Shown one piece after another: positions 24,658-33,155 of a stretch of 64,000 bases of DNA. The notes under the pieces are model-generated. The model saw nothing but the letters and a program-made list of their open reading frames with translations, was not told the DNA's origin and searched no databases. Each line of letters starts with the position of its first letter. The stretch's first letter is position 1. Made by a program: the position numbers and the translations under genes. Origin of the DNA: Aneurinibacillus tyrosinisolvens (GTDB lineage Bacteria; Bacillota; Bacilli; Aneurinibacillales; Aneurinibacillaceae). The DNA lies in contig NZ_BBWZ01000001.1 in assembly GCF_001015055.1 (NCBI RefSeq), positions 248,001-312,000 on the forward strand, in the 5' to 3' direction.

Positions 24658-25173
24658 TCATTTGGTTCCGAAGCGGCTGTGCGCCAGCCTGCTGGAGGCG
24701 GCTGCGGCGATGGCGCCGACAATATCATCAAGAAAGGTATGTACGGTTTCTGTATTCAGCTTCTTGTCGTTTAGCTTCTCAAGGATGCCGGGCTTCGTCT
24801 TGTCAATGTAACCGTAATTTGTAAAGCCGATGCTTCCGTATACGTTAACGATAGAGAGGGCGAGAATTTCGTCAATTCCATACAAGCCTTCATCCGTTTG
24901 CAGCATTTCCTGCAGAGGCTCCATGAGTTTTCCCTGTTCCGCCAGGATATCAAGCTGGATTCCCGTAATAATGGCATTCTGAATTTCCCTCTTCTCCAGA
25001 ACTTTTCTGATGCTCTGCTCACAGGCTTCCGGTGTTAAATCCGGATAGTATGCGCGCTGAAGAAATAGGACAAGCTCCACAAGGTGCTCCATCATAACCC
25101 CGCGTTCTTCCAGGAGACGATGCGCTGTATTCCGTACTTTCTCATCACGAACTGCTGTATTCATATTGCTCAT
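24658..25173 (-). CDS. yutG: Phosphatidylglycerophosphatase A family protein (YutG)
   Basis: ATG at 25173 with GGAGGAG upstream gives 171 residues. The C-terminal region (VNVYGSIGFTNYGYIDKTKPGILEKLND, TFLDDIVGAIAAAASSRLAHS) is that of the PgpA/YutG family. Unlike Gram-negative PgpA it has no clear multiple membrane segments and it carries a helical N-terminal extension. Phosphatidylglycerophosphate phosphatase activity is inferred only from the family. Gene order yutF-yutG is as in B. subtilis, although here they converge. Confidence 0.85.
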   Translation of the reverse strand: MSNMNTAVRDEKVRNTAHRLLEERGVMMEHLVELVLFLQRAYYPDLTPEACEQSIRKVLEKREIQNAIITGIQLDILAEQGKLMEPLQEMLQTDEGLYGIDEILALSIVNVYGSIGFTNYGYIDKTKPGILEKLNDKKLNTETVHTFLDDIVGAIAAAASSRLAHSRFGTK

Positions 25174-25219
25174 TTGTTTCTCCTCCTTATATGTAAAACT
25201 CAAATGGAATATGTTCTCT

Positions 25220-26004
25220 TTACTTTTCCCCTTGTATTCTGTATTTATTTAACACATCTTTACCACCGGTCACTTCAAGTACAGCGCCTGTAATAAAATC
25301 AGATTGTTCATTGCAAAAAAATGCAATCGCACGGGAAATGTCTTCCCCGGTGCCAGGGCGTCCGACAGGGGTATCCGGATCGGAAATGGAACGAGCCTCT
25401 TCGATCGTTCGCTGTTTGTCATCCCCTACGACGTCTCCCGGACATACCATATTGGCGGTAATTCCGTTTTCTGCCTCTTCGAGCGCAATCGTTCGCGTAA
25501 GGGAAACAAGACCGGCTTTCGCAGCGGCAAACGCAGAGCGGTACATCCAGCCCGGTGCGGAAGGAGCCTTCTCAAACCCGATGGTCACAATACGGCCAAA
25601 GCGCCGGTCCCTCATAGGAGGAATGGCAGCGCGGCACAAATAAAAGGCGCTGGAAAGGTTTCCGTGTATCATCGTATTCCATTCCTCATCCGTATATTCG
25701 GCTAACTTTTTCCGCTCTTTTATGTAAGGTCCTGCATTGTGAATCAAAATATCAATCCGCTTCCAGGCAGAAACCACAGTATCAACAAGCCGGGCAGCGT
25801 CAGTCGGGCTGCTTACATCACCCTGGAGCAGCAATACGTCGATATGGTAACGGGATTCAATCTCGCGGCGGAGAGCCTGCGCTTCTGCCACGCTCGAACG
25901 GTAATTAATGGCAATGCGAATCCCCTGGCCGCCAGTTCGTGGGCAATGCGAAAGCCCAGGCCCTTGGCGCTGCCGGTTATGAGAGCGGTGCGGTTGTTTT
26001 CCAA
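25220..26004 (-). pseudogene. Short-chain dehydrogenase/reductase, frameshifted near the N-terminus as sequenced
   Basis: A TTG at 26004 (GGAAGGGA upstream) opens MENNRTALITGSAKGLGFRIAHELAARG, the SDR cofactor motif TGxxxGxG. After GCCAGGGG at about 25922-25925 the homologous sequence continues in another frame (IRIAINYRSSVAEAQALRREI). One more G in the run restores a 261-residue protein. HNAG is present, but the catalytic Tyr position of YxxxK is Phe (SAFAAAKAGL) and no Ser is at the usual place before it. Either the enzyme is inactive or the Tyr four residues earlier takes over. Substrate unknown. Confidence 0.75.
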
Positions 26005-26110
26005 AAAACCATCCCTTCCTGCTTGGAATGTTTCGCCAGCTTTGTTTTAATTGTATTATAAGCGTGTGATGGAAAGAAAGTCTTAAAGTGCGAAAGTGTG
26101 GCGAGTGATA

Positions 26111-26587
26111 ATGCATTATTATTTTTATGATAAGAGAAGGCAGTTTGTTTCCTTAACCTTCGCACCGGAGCAATTTGTTTCGGATGCAAAGCATGTTCTT
26201 GTGTGGGCATTTGCGCAGGAAAGAGGCAAAGAAATTATGATGACGCGGCACCGTAAGCGCGGCTGGGAAATTCCCGGGGGAAAGGTCGAACCAGGTGAGA
26301 AACCGGAGGAGGCCGCTCATCGGGAGTTGTTTGAGGAAACCGGAGCGAAGATTGTAGGTTTAAAATGGATTGGCCAGTATGTAATTGAGCCGGTAGACCC
26401 TGCGGACCAGTTCATCGTGAAAAATATTTACAGCGGCATTATTACCAAGCAGGAGCAAATGCCAGCAGGATTCGAAACGTTGGAAAGCCGCCTGTTTCCT
26501 CTTGCTGTGCAGCCGTTTGCACCCGGATTCAGTCCCTTTATGCAGGATAACATTTTTCCCCTTTGCCGGGCGTATATTCAAAGGTGA
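26111..26587 (+). CDS. Nudix hydrolase, YtkD-like nucleoside triphosphatase
   Basis: This 158-residue protein has a complete Nudix box, GGKVEPGEKPEEAAHRELFEETGA, and matches B. subtilis YtkD along its length (FVSDAKHVLVWAF, WIGQYV, FIVKNIYSGII). YtkD hydrolyses oxidised nucleotides such as 8-oxo-dGTP in antimutator defence, and in B. subtilis also acts as an RNA pyrophosphohydrolase. The start region is poor in ribosome binding signal; I take the ATG at 26111. It diverges from the SDR gene and ends at a strong terminator. Confidence 0.85.
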   Translation: MHYYFYDKRRQFVSLTFAPEQFVSDAKHVLVWAFAQERGKEIMMTRHRKRGWEIPGGKVEPGEKPEEAAHRELFEETGAKIVGLKWIGQYVIEPVDPADQFIVKNIYSGIITKQEQMPAGFETLESRLFPLAVQPFAPGFSPFMQDNIFPLCRAYIQR

Positions 26588-26599
26588 AAAGCAGGCAAA

Positions 26600-26636
26600 A
26601 AAAAGGTGATGGGACGTTCATCCCACCACCTTTTTA
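26600..26636. terminator. Bidirectional terminator between the ytkD-like gene and yutI
   Basis: AAAAGGTGATGGGA pairs with TCCCACCACCTTTTT (one base bulged). Confidence 0.8.
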
Positions 26637-26641
26637 TTTAT

Positions 26642-26872
26642 TTAGAACACTTGTTGCACTTCGTGGACGCCTTCTACTTCCTCGATTAGAGCGCGCTCAA
26701 TTCCTGCTTTCAATGTGATTGTGGAGCTTGGGCAGCTTCCGCATGCACCGTGCAAACGAAGTTGAACAACTCCTTCATCCGTTACATCCACCAATTCACA
26801 GTCTCCGCCATCGCGTTGCAGGAACGGACGCAGTTTATCTAAAACTTCTTGGACTTCTTCCATTTTTGTCAT
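26642..26872 (-). CDS. yutI: NifU-like Fe-S scaffold/carrier protein YutI
   Basis: ATG at 26872 with AAGGAGTGA upstream gives 76 residues: a stand-alone NifU C-terminal domain with the cluster-binding CGSCPSS. It carries a 4Fe-4S cluster from the Suf system to target enzymes such as LipA and aconitase. The longer in-frame ORF upstream has no start signal. In B. subtilis yutI lies in this same yut cluster. Confidence 0.93.
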   Translation of the reverse strand: MTKMEEVQEVLDKLRPFLQRDGGDCELVDVTDEGVVQLRLHGACGSCPSSTITLKAGIERALIEEVEGVHEVQQVF

Positions 26873-27075
26873 AGGGTGATTCACTCCTTTCATGCATATA
26901 TATATTATATTACCCTTTCGCTTATAAATCCATGGTTTTCGATGGATTGATTTCATTTTAAACTTTTCATTCGTGAAAACCAATAAGATTACTTGGATAT
27001 TTGCAGTTTATAGGAATGTGGTATGATAATATTGATGAGAAGGGATTTCACTTCTTAATTGAAAGGACGAGGAAG

Positions 27076-27999
27076 ATGGAAGTGTACCGCAATATAAAAG
27101 AATTAATTGGTCATACTCCAATCGTTGAAATTACGACATTTAATTTGCCGGAGGGTGTACGCCTCTTCGCTAAGCTTGAATATTTCAATCCGGGCGGAAG
27201 CGTCAAGGATCGGCTCGGGATTGAGCTCATTCGCGATGCAGAAGAACGGGGTGTACTGAAACCGGGCGGAACGATTATTGAACCGACGGCAGGGAATACA
27301 GGAATCGGCCTTGCCCTGGCGGCAGTCGGTAGCGGATATCGCGTTATTTTTGTTGTTCCCGAGAAATTCTCAGTCGAGAAGCAGGAAATCATGCGCGCAC
27401 TCGGTGCGGAAATTGTAAATACGCCATCAGACAAGGGCATTAAAGGAGCAATTGAAAAGGCGAAGCAGCTTGAAGAAGAAATCGAAGGGGCGTTCTGCCC
27501 GCAGCAGTTTGGGAATCCGGCAAATCCGGCGGCCCATTATAAAACAACCGGTCCGGAAATCTGGTCACAGATGGACGGCAAGGTGGATGTGTTTGTGGCA
27601 GGTGCAGGTTCGGGCGGTACATTCATGGGTGCGGCAAGGTATTTGAAGGAGCAGAACCCTGCGGTTAAAACGGTCATTGTTGAGCCGGAAGGTTCGATTT
27701 TAAACGGCGGTGAATCAGGGCCGCATAAAGCGGAAGGAATCGGCATGGAGTTTCTTCCTCCGTTTATGGATACAAGCTATTTTGATGAGATTTATACCGT
27801 GCGGGATGTTGACTCGTTTAACCACGTTAAGGAGCTTGCATCGCGCGAAGGAATGCTCGTCGGCAGCTCCGCGGGGGCAGCGATGCATGCAGCGCTGGAG
27901 GAAGCAAAAAAAGCAAAGCCAGGCACAAATATTGTTGTCCTCTTTGCAGACAGCAGCGACCGGTATTTGAGCAAAAAAATCTATCAGGGAGGCATATAA
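27076..27999 (+). CDS. mccA: O-acetylserine-dependent cystathionine beta-synthase MccA
   Basis: The product has 307 residues, a PLP fold-type II enzyme of the cysteine synthase group. The PLP Lys is in PGGSVKDRLG, the phosphate-cup loop in GAGSGGTFMG and substrate-binding PTAGNTGIGLA. It has the MccA-specific EGIGMEFLPPFMD instead of the usual cysteine-synthase sequence. It joins homocysteine with O-acetylserine (or serine) to form cystathionine. With mccB three bases downstream it forms the reverse transsulfuration pathway from methionine to cysteine, as in the B. subtilis mccA-mccB pair. Confidence 0.92.
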   Translation: MEVYRNIKELIGHTPIVEITTFNLPEGVRLFAKLEYFNPGGSVKDRLGIELIRDAEERGVLKPGGTIIEPTAGNTGIGLALAAVGSGYRVIFVVPEKFSVEKQEIMRALGAEIVNTPSDKGIKGAIEKAKQLEEEIEGAFCPQQFGNPANPAAHYKTTGPEIWSQMDGKVDVFVAGAGSGGTFMGAARYLKEQNPAVKTVIVEPEGSILNGGESGPHKAEGIGMEFLPPFMDTSYFDEIYTVRDVDSFNHVKELASREGMLVGSSAGAAMHAALEEAKKAKPGTNIVVLFADSSDRYLSKKIYQGGI

Positions 28000-28002
28000 C
28001 CG

Positions 28003-29135
28003 ATGAGAATGAAAACGAAGCTGATTCACGGCGGAGTAGACGGCGACCCGTTAACAGGGGCGGTAAGCGTTCCGATCTATCAGGTAAGCACGTATAAGCA
28101 GGAAGCGGTTGGAAAGCATAAGGGCTATGAATATTCCCGTACTGGGAATCCGACACGGAATGCCGTAGAGCAGTATATCGCTGACATCGAGGGCGGCGTT
28201 CGCGGCTTCGCCTTCGCTTCCGGGATGGCGGCTATTTCTACGATTATTATGCTGTTTGATAAAGGCGACCACTTCGTTGTCGGTGACGACGTATATGGTG
28301 GAACGTACCGGGTGTTGACCAAAGTATTCAATCGACTCGGGATTGAAGCTACCTTCGTAAATCCAGGTAATGAGGAAGCGCTGAAGGCAGCCATTCAGCC
28401 GAACACGAAAGCGGTAATGCTGGAAACGCCAAGCAACCCGCTTCTGAAAGTGACCGATATTGAAGCCGTGGCCAGAGTAGCCCATGACAAGGGGCTTCTT
28501 GTTATCGTTGATAACACATTTATGACCCCATACTGGCAAAACCCGCTCGACCTTGGAGCTGATATTGTTTTCCATAGTGCAACAAAGTACCTCGGCGGGC
28601 ACAGCGATGTGGTGGCCGGCCTTGTGGCTGTAAAAGATGAGTCGCTCGGTGAGAGATTGCACTTTGTACAGAACTCCGTAGGTGCTGTTCTTGGTCCGCA
28701 GGATTCCTGGATTTTGCTGCGTGGAATGAAGACGCTTGGGGTTCGCATGGAGGAACATGAAGCGAACACCATGCGCATTGCGAAGTGGCTTTCTGAACGG
28801 GAAGACATTAAAAACGTATTTTATCCCGGGTTGCCGGCGCATCCGGGCCACGAAATTGCGGCAAAGCAAGCACGGGGTTTTGGCGGGATGATTTCCTTCG
28901 ATGTAGGAAGTTTAGAGCGGGCGAATGAGGTTCTTTCCCGCGTAAAACTGTTCACGCTTGCTGAAAGCCTGGGCGCGGTAGAAAGCCTGATCTCTGTTCC
29001 CGCGCAAATGACCCATGCATCCATCCTGCGGAAAGACGCGCAGAGCTCGGAATTACAGACGGATTAATTCGTATCTCTGTAGGAATTGAAGATGTGGAAG
29101 ATTTACTGGAAGAATTGGAAAGGGCGTTGGCGTAA
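28003..29135 (+). CDS. mccB: Cystathionine gamma-lyase/homocysteine lyase MccB, C-terminus frameshifted as sequenced
   Basis: MccB cleaves cystathionine to cysteine. PLP fold-type I signature: [28 protein letters not shown] and the PLP Lys in [12 protein letters not shown]. As written the frame ends at 29067 (354 residues) in the odd tail [14 protein letters not shown]. With one extra C in the CC at about 29024 the tail becomes the family sequence [24 protein letters not shown] and runs to 29135 (377 residues). A sequencing deletion is likely. The start follows GGAGGC from the end of mccA, so the pair is an operon. Confidence 0.9.
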
Positions 29136-29148
29136 CGAGGTGTGTATT

Positions 29149-29448
29149 ATGGAAATACTTGTATTCGGAGCGGAGCAAATTTGTGCCAGCTGTGTGAACC
29201 TGCCTTCAGCCAAAGATACAGCGGAATGGCTTCAGGCGGCACTGAATCGCAAATACGGGGACGGCATTTCCGTTCGGTATGTTGACATTTATCAGCCTCT
29301 CGAAGGAGTAGAGGCTGACTTTGCCGCCCGCATTCAGGCTGATGAATTCTGGTACCCGCTCGTTGTGCTTGAAGGCCGGGTAATCGGGGAAGGCAACCCT
29401 AAGCTTAAAGAAATTCAGCAAGCGATTGATAACGTAAAGATAGGATGA
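29149..29448 (+). CDS. yuzD: YuzD-like DUF1462 protein
   Basis: ATG at 29149 with AACGAGG upstream gives 99 residues. The segment EQICASCVNLPSAKDTAEWLQAAL and WYPLVVLEGRVIGEGNPKL recall a thioredoxin-like fold with a CxxC pair (CASC), and identify the YuzD/DUF1462 family. Function unknown; a disulfide or Fe-S related role is plausible from the CxxC and the neighbours yuzB and yutI. It lies 13 bases after the restored mccB stop, so it is probably co-transcribed. Confidence 0.85.
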   Translation: MEILVFGAEQICASCVNLPSAKDTAEWLQAALNRKYGDGISVRYVDIYQPLEGVEADFAARIQADEFWYPLVVLEGRVIGEGNPKLKEIQQAIDNVKIG

Positions 29449-29454
29449 TTTACG

Positions 29455-29718
29455 ATGCGCCCTATGGTCGAATTTTGTGTTAGCAATCTCGGCATCGGAT
29501 CAGATAGCGTAAAGAAAATTTTAGAGGAAGAGGACGAAGTCGACGTTCTTGAATACGGCTGTCTGGGCAACTGCGGACAGTGCTTTGTCCAGCCGTATGC
29601 GCTCGTCAATGGCACTCTTATCTCCGGCGCTACTTCACACGAACTGCTGGAAGCGATTAAAGCACATGTGAAAAAGCTGAAAGAAGAAGACGAGTTATGG
29701 AGAGAAATGGGATTCTAA
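29455..29718 (+). CDS. yuzB: YuzB family protein (DUF1450/UPF0349)
   Basis: The product is an 87-residue protein with the family pattern VEFCVSNLG and YGCLGNCGQCFVQPYALVNG. Its clustered cysteines (C-x2-C-x2-C) look like a thioredoxin-like 2Fe-2S or metal site. The function is not known. It directly follows yuzD by six bases, the same association as in B. subtilis. Confidence 0.88.
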   Translation: MRPMVEFCVSNLGIGSDSVKKILEEEDEVDVLEYGCLGNCGQCFVQPYALVNGTLISGATSHELLEAIKAHVKKLKEEDELWREMGF

Positions 29719-29788
29719 TCATGGCTGCGGTGAATAAGCGAGCGTATTTTTACTCTTGTCACCATTCAGCCATTTCTTTTTGTCTTAT

Positions 29789-29806
29789 ATGTGAAATGAT
29801 TCACAA
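29789..29806. promoter_or_regulatory. Candidate Rex operator upstream of doxX-like gene
   Basis: ATGTGAA-ATGA-TTCACAA is one mismatch from the palindrome TTGTGAA-N4-TTCACAA bound by the NADH-sensing repressor Rex in Gram-positive bacteria. It lies 83 bases before the DoxX ATG. A second short inverted repeat, CTCCTT-TCGG-AAGGAG, follows at about 29818-29833. Confidence 0.6.
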
Positions 29807-29888
29807 ATTGAACGCAGCTCCTTTCGGAAGGAGTACAATGTAATCAAAGGAAAGCAATAAAGCAACATCCGAAAGGAGAGAGGATATC

Positions 29889-30407
29889 ATGTTAGTAAAA
29901 TGGGTAAGAGAAAACAGAATGGCTTCTGGTATACTGACAGTTTTCAGACTCTGGTTAGGATATACATGGGTGACCTCCGGATGGGAAAAACTCACGGGTG
30001 GTTTTGCAACAATGGGATTTTTCAAAGGAGCACTGGCTAAGGCGGCGGGCGATCATCCTGCTGTTCAAGGCTGGTGGGCAAGCTTCCTCGAAGGGGTTGC
30101 GATGCCGAATGCTAAATTGTTTGACTTCCTGATTCCGTGGGCCGAGTTCCTGGTGGGAATTGCACTCATTGCCGGATTGTTTACTACATTTGCAGCTCTC
30201 ATGGGAATTATGATGAACTATGCTTTCCTTTTCAGTGGAACAACAAGCATCAATCCTCAATTGGTTTTAATCGCGACATTCATCCTCATTGCCGGGCGTA
30301 ACGCAGGCTACTTCGGATTAGACTACTACGCTATGCCGCTTATCGACAAGTGGATGCATAAAGAACATAAGATTAGATTCACCGGTCCGAAATCTAAAGC
30401 GTCTTAG
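29889..30407 (+). CDS. DoxX family membrane protein
   Basis: The product has 172 residues with four membrane segments (about 17-35, 80-98, 104-124 and 128-146). The family motifs are FRLWLGYTWVTSGWEKL and the later FLVGIALIAGLFTTFAAL. DoxX proteins are linked to quinone or thiol redox metabolism, and some are subunits of quinol oxidases, but this one has no assigned role. A Rex-like operator upstream suggests induction when NADH is high. A GAAAGGAGAGAGG site precedes the ATG. Confidence 0.85.
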   Translation: MLVKWVRENRMASGILTVFRLWLGYTWVTSGWEKLTGGFATMGFFKGALAKAAGDHPAVQGWWASFLEGVAMPNAKLFDFLIPWAEFLVGIALIAGLFTTFAALMGIMMNYAFLFSGTTSINPQLVLIATFILIAGRNAGYFGLDYYAMPLIDKWMHKEHKIRFTGPKSKAS

Positions 30408-30423
30408 TTAGTCTTAGCTAATA

Positions 30424-30468
30424 AAAGGAAAAGCGGCTGTCCCCTAGGGGATGGCCGCTTTTCCTTTG
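30424..30468. terminator. Bidirectional terminator between doxX-like gene and mqnE
   Basis: AAAGGAAAAGCGGC pairs with GCCGCTTTTCCTTT, with an inner GTCCCC/GGGGAT extension. Confidence 0.85.
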
Positions 30469-30475
30469 TATGAAA

Positions 30476-31582
30476 TTAGTACTTTTTAATAACGTTGTAG
30501 AACGTATCGCGTTCGATCGGCTGCTTTCCTGCTCCCTTGATTAACCAGACGAGTTCGTCACGGGTAAGGGCAGACTGAGAAAGCGCGCCAACTGCATGGC
30601 TGATTCTTTCCTCCACCAGCGTTCCGTGGATATCAGAAGAACCGAAGTTTAACGCCATTTGCGTTAACTGGGTTCCAATGTTAATCCAATACGCCTTAAC
30701 ATGCGGGAAGTTATCCAGCATAAGACGGCTGATGGCCATGGTTTTCATATCATCAAATGCAGATGTACGGCGCTTAATGGAAGCCGTCACTTTTTTTGGC
30801 TGAATCGCGAGTGGAATAAATACCATAAAGCCGTTTGTCTGGTCCTGAAGCTCGCGCAGGCGAATCATATGAATAAGGCGTTCTTCCAGGCGTTCAATTG
30901 AGCCGTACAGCATGGTCGCATGTGTTTTCAGGCCGAGATTATGAGCCAGATGGTGGACGTGCAGCCATTCATCTGTGCTGGCTTTCTCCGGACTCATCTT
31001 TTCACGGTATTCTTCCGTCAGAATTTCAGCACCGCCGCCAGGCATTGTATCAAGGCCCGCTTTTATCATTTCTTTCAACACTTCTTCTTCCGTCAGCCCG
31101 GAGATTTTTGCGAAAAAGACAATTTCGGCAGCTGTATAGGCTTTCACTGTTACATCTGGATAATGTTTTTTTAGCGTACGGACTGTATCAAGATAGTATT
31201 CAAAAGGAACGACATGGTTATGGCCCCCCACAATATGAAACTCACGCAGGGAAGGGCTATAGCCTTTCGATACGTATTCGAGAAGCTGCTCTTCGTTCAT
31301 TGTGTAGGCGCCTTCTTCGTCCGGATCGCGGCGGAATCCGCAGAATTTGCAGTGGGCTTCACATACGTTCGTCGGATTAATATACATGTTTTCAATAAAA
31401 TATACATTATTGCCGTTTTTTTGCAGATTTACCTGGTTGGCCAGCTGGCCGATGGTCAGCAAATCGTTTGACTCATACAGCTTCATTCCGTCTTCTAGCG
31501 TCAGGCGTTCTCCGGATTCAACCTTTTCAATAATAGGAAGCAAAGTCTCATCCTGGATAAATTGCTTAACAAAAGTGCTCAT
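30476..31582 (-). CDS. mqnE: Aminodeoxyfutalosine synthase MqnE
   Basis: This 368-residue radical-SAM enzyme joins the enolpyruvyl product of MqnA to SAM, forming aminodeoxyfutalosine in the futalosine route to menaquinone. The cluster motif is CEAHCKFC near residue 72, with the group's YINPTNVCEAHCKFC context, IVGGHN, TMPGGGAEIL and ATMLYG. AAGGGGAA lies before the ATG. No other mqn gene is in the window. The gene sits inside a yut/yum block where B. subtilis, which uses the classical men pathway, has no such gene. Confidence 0.92.
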   Translation of the reverse strand: MSTFVKQFIQDETLLPIIEKVESGERLTLEDGMKLYESNDLLTIGQLANQVNLQKNGNNVYFIENMYINPTNVCEAHCKFCGFRRDPDEEGAYTMNEEQLLEYVSKGYSPSLREFHIVGGHNHVVPFEYYLDTVRTLKKHYPDVTVKAYTAAEIVFFAKISGLTEEEVLKEMIKAGLDTMPGGGAEILTEEYREKMSPEKASTDEWLHVHHLAHNLGLKTHATMLYGSIERLEERLIHMIRLRELQDQTNGFMVFIPLAIQPKKVTASIKRRTSAFDDMKTMAISRLMLDNFPHVKAYWINIGTQLTQMALNFGSSDIHGTLVEERISHAVGALSQSALTRDELVWLIKGAGKQPIERDTFYNVIKKY

Positions 31583-31811
31583 TTTATATTCCCCTTCCGA
31601 TAAAACTAATCAAATACACACACAGCATGACAGAGAGTATCTTGTTATTCGTTTCGTTGTGTGTCCACAATAAAGTCGACGTTATCACGTTTTTTCGTTG
31701 TAATAACCATTCTTTCATTATAGAATTAAATTTTCGATCGAACAAGGCGTGTAAAGTAAAAACTGCTTACCATTGATAAGTAAACATTTTTGTATCATAA
31801 TATTAGAAACC

Positions 31812-31840
31812 TTGAGTGAACCAAACTTTTCTAGTATACT
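31812..31840 (+). promoter_or_regulatory. Sigma-A promoter for yutM
   Basis: TTGAGT (31812-31817), a 17-base spacer and TATACT (31835-31840) lie 55 bases before the yutM ATG. The rest of the 31583-31894 gap is AT-rich and shows nothing else I can name. Confidence 0.65.
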
Positions 31841-31894
31841 TTAGATAAAGGGCTGAAAAATAATAGTAAGCCTGTTAAGGAGGGACTTCGCAAG

Positions 31895-32248
31895 ATGATT
31901 AACCTTACTGAAAGTGCGAGTAAAAAAGTGCAGGAACTTATCGCTGCTGAAGATAATAAAAATTTATTCCTTCGTGTTGGTGTAAGACCGGGCGGATGCA
32001 GCGGTTTTTCTTACGGAATGGGTTTTGATGATGAAGTGCAGGAAGGCGACAAGGAATTTGACATTCATGGCGTGAAAGTCGTAGTTGACTCCGATAGCGC
32101 AAAATATTTGGAAGGCGTACAGATCGACTATAAAGAGTCCATGATGGGCGGCGGGTTCACAATTGACAATCCGAATGCAGTTGCTTCCTGCGGCTGTGGA
32201 TCTTCTTTCAGAACGAAAGAGGATGTGGGTGTACCAAGCGAGTGCTAA
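31895..32248 (+). CDS. yutM: A-type Fe-S carrier (HesB/IscA/ErpA family), YutM
   Basis: The product has 117 residues, with the three cluster-binding cysteines in RPGGCSGF and SCGCG. It delivers Fe-S clusters to apo-enzymes in the cytoplasm. AAGGAGGGA precedes the ATG. In B. subtilis yutM belongs to the same yut/yum run. It has its own promoter and terminator here. Confidence 0.94.
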   Translation: MINLTESASKKVQELIAAEDNKNLFLRVGVRPGGCSGFSYGMGFDDEVQEGDKEFDIHGVKVVVDSDSAKYLEGVQIDYKESMMGGGFTIDNPNAVASCGCGSSFRTKEDVGVPSEC

Positions 32249-32255
32249 TGAAATA

Positions 32256-32298
32256 GTACCTCTTTGACGTATTGTTGCGTCGAAGAGGTGCTTTTTGT
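32256..32298 (+). terminator. Terminator after yutM
   Basis: TACCTCTTTGACG pairs with CGTCGAAGAGGTGC and is followed by five T residues. Confidence 0.8.
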
Positions 32299-32304
32299 TT
32301 ATCG

Positions 32305-32360
32305 TATAAACTATAAGTTACTTTAAAGTCATAAGGTAAGATTCCTATCATAGGACCATG
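32305..32360 (+). repeat. 5' fragment of the structured RNA-like repeat, copy D
   Basis: AGTTACTTTAAAGTCATAAGG and CTATCATAGGACC correspond to the 5' end of copy B (GTTGCTTTAAAG, then CTATCATGGGACC) at nearly the same spacing. The similarity stops after GGACC and none of the later helices is present, so this is a remnant. It abuts the 3' end of the frameshifted membrane-protein gene. Confidence 0.5.
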
Positions 32361-32362
32361 GG

Positions 32363-32930
32363 CTATTTATTTTCTCCTGATTTCTTCTGGATAAGCATTA
32401 TTTTATTTACTGTATACCTTATTAATAGGGCAATCAAAATATAGATAGGGAAGGAATAGACGTGTTTCCAATCAAGCGGTTGATAAATCCCCAGCACTTC
32501 CAGCAGGACTTCAACTCCGAAAGCGAAAAATAGGGAAACACATACAGAAGCAACAAAAAAACTCTTTAGCGCCCGGGTAGTATTGGTAAGCCAGCGTATA
32601 GACCACGGGAAATCCGACGAGATTGGCAGGAAGCAAAGGAGTCGCCACGGGAAACAGGGCATAAGGATAGCTCCATAACACAAAACTTGTTCCGATTACA
32701 TCCAGAACATTTGCGATAATCGTAGCAAAGGAACCAAATAATAAGATCTCAACCAGCCTATTTTTATCCAGGAATCTCCACCAAACAATCCAAAATGTTA
32801 TGATTGTTAGTAGTATAAGCCACCAGTTAAAGGTAAATAAATTGTATTTTATCCAGTATGCAAGTTCCATTTCCCTAAGTTTAATACGTTCCCTGACAAT
32901 TTGCTCCCACTGTGAAAATACGTATCCCAT
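32363..32930 (-). pseudogene. CBO0543-like integral membrane protein, frameshifted as sequenced
   Basis: Two overlapping minus-strand frames together make one 188-residue protein: MGYVFSQWEQIVRERIKLREMEL and three membrane segments in the first, then FVASVCVSLFFAFGVEVLLEVLGIY and YSFPIYILIALLIRY in the second. Removing one T from the seven-T run (AGTTTTTTTG, about 32553-32561) joins them. The pattern is that of CBO0543-type membrane proteins of spore formers, whose function is unknown. It is the only apparent insertion among the indels in this window. Confidence 0.7.
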
Positions 32931-33155
32931 GGGGCAGCACTCCTTTATTGTTCAACTACTTATAAATGAAGCCGGATAAATATTTTTTAAAGAACGGGTA
33001 TTTTTGGCTATGTACATCGTTATCTTCTCCAGCATGGGCTGCTAAAATTCATCCCAGCAATTCAGCCGTTTCTTCAATGTAAATAAAGGACATTCCTCGT
33101 TTCGGCTAGAAGTTATAGCAAACCAAAGACTGAATCGGAGGCAGGCGCGGAACAT

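Noticed and set aside
32553..32561. A phase-variable poly-T tract in the CBO0543-like gene
   Set aside because: Seven T is short for slippage-based phase variation, and the window has many other homopolymer indels of probable technical origin.
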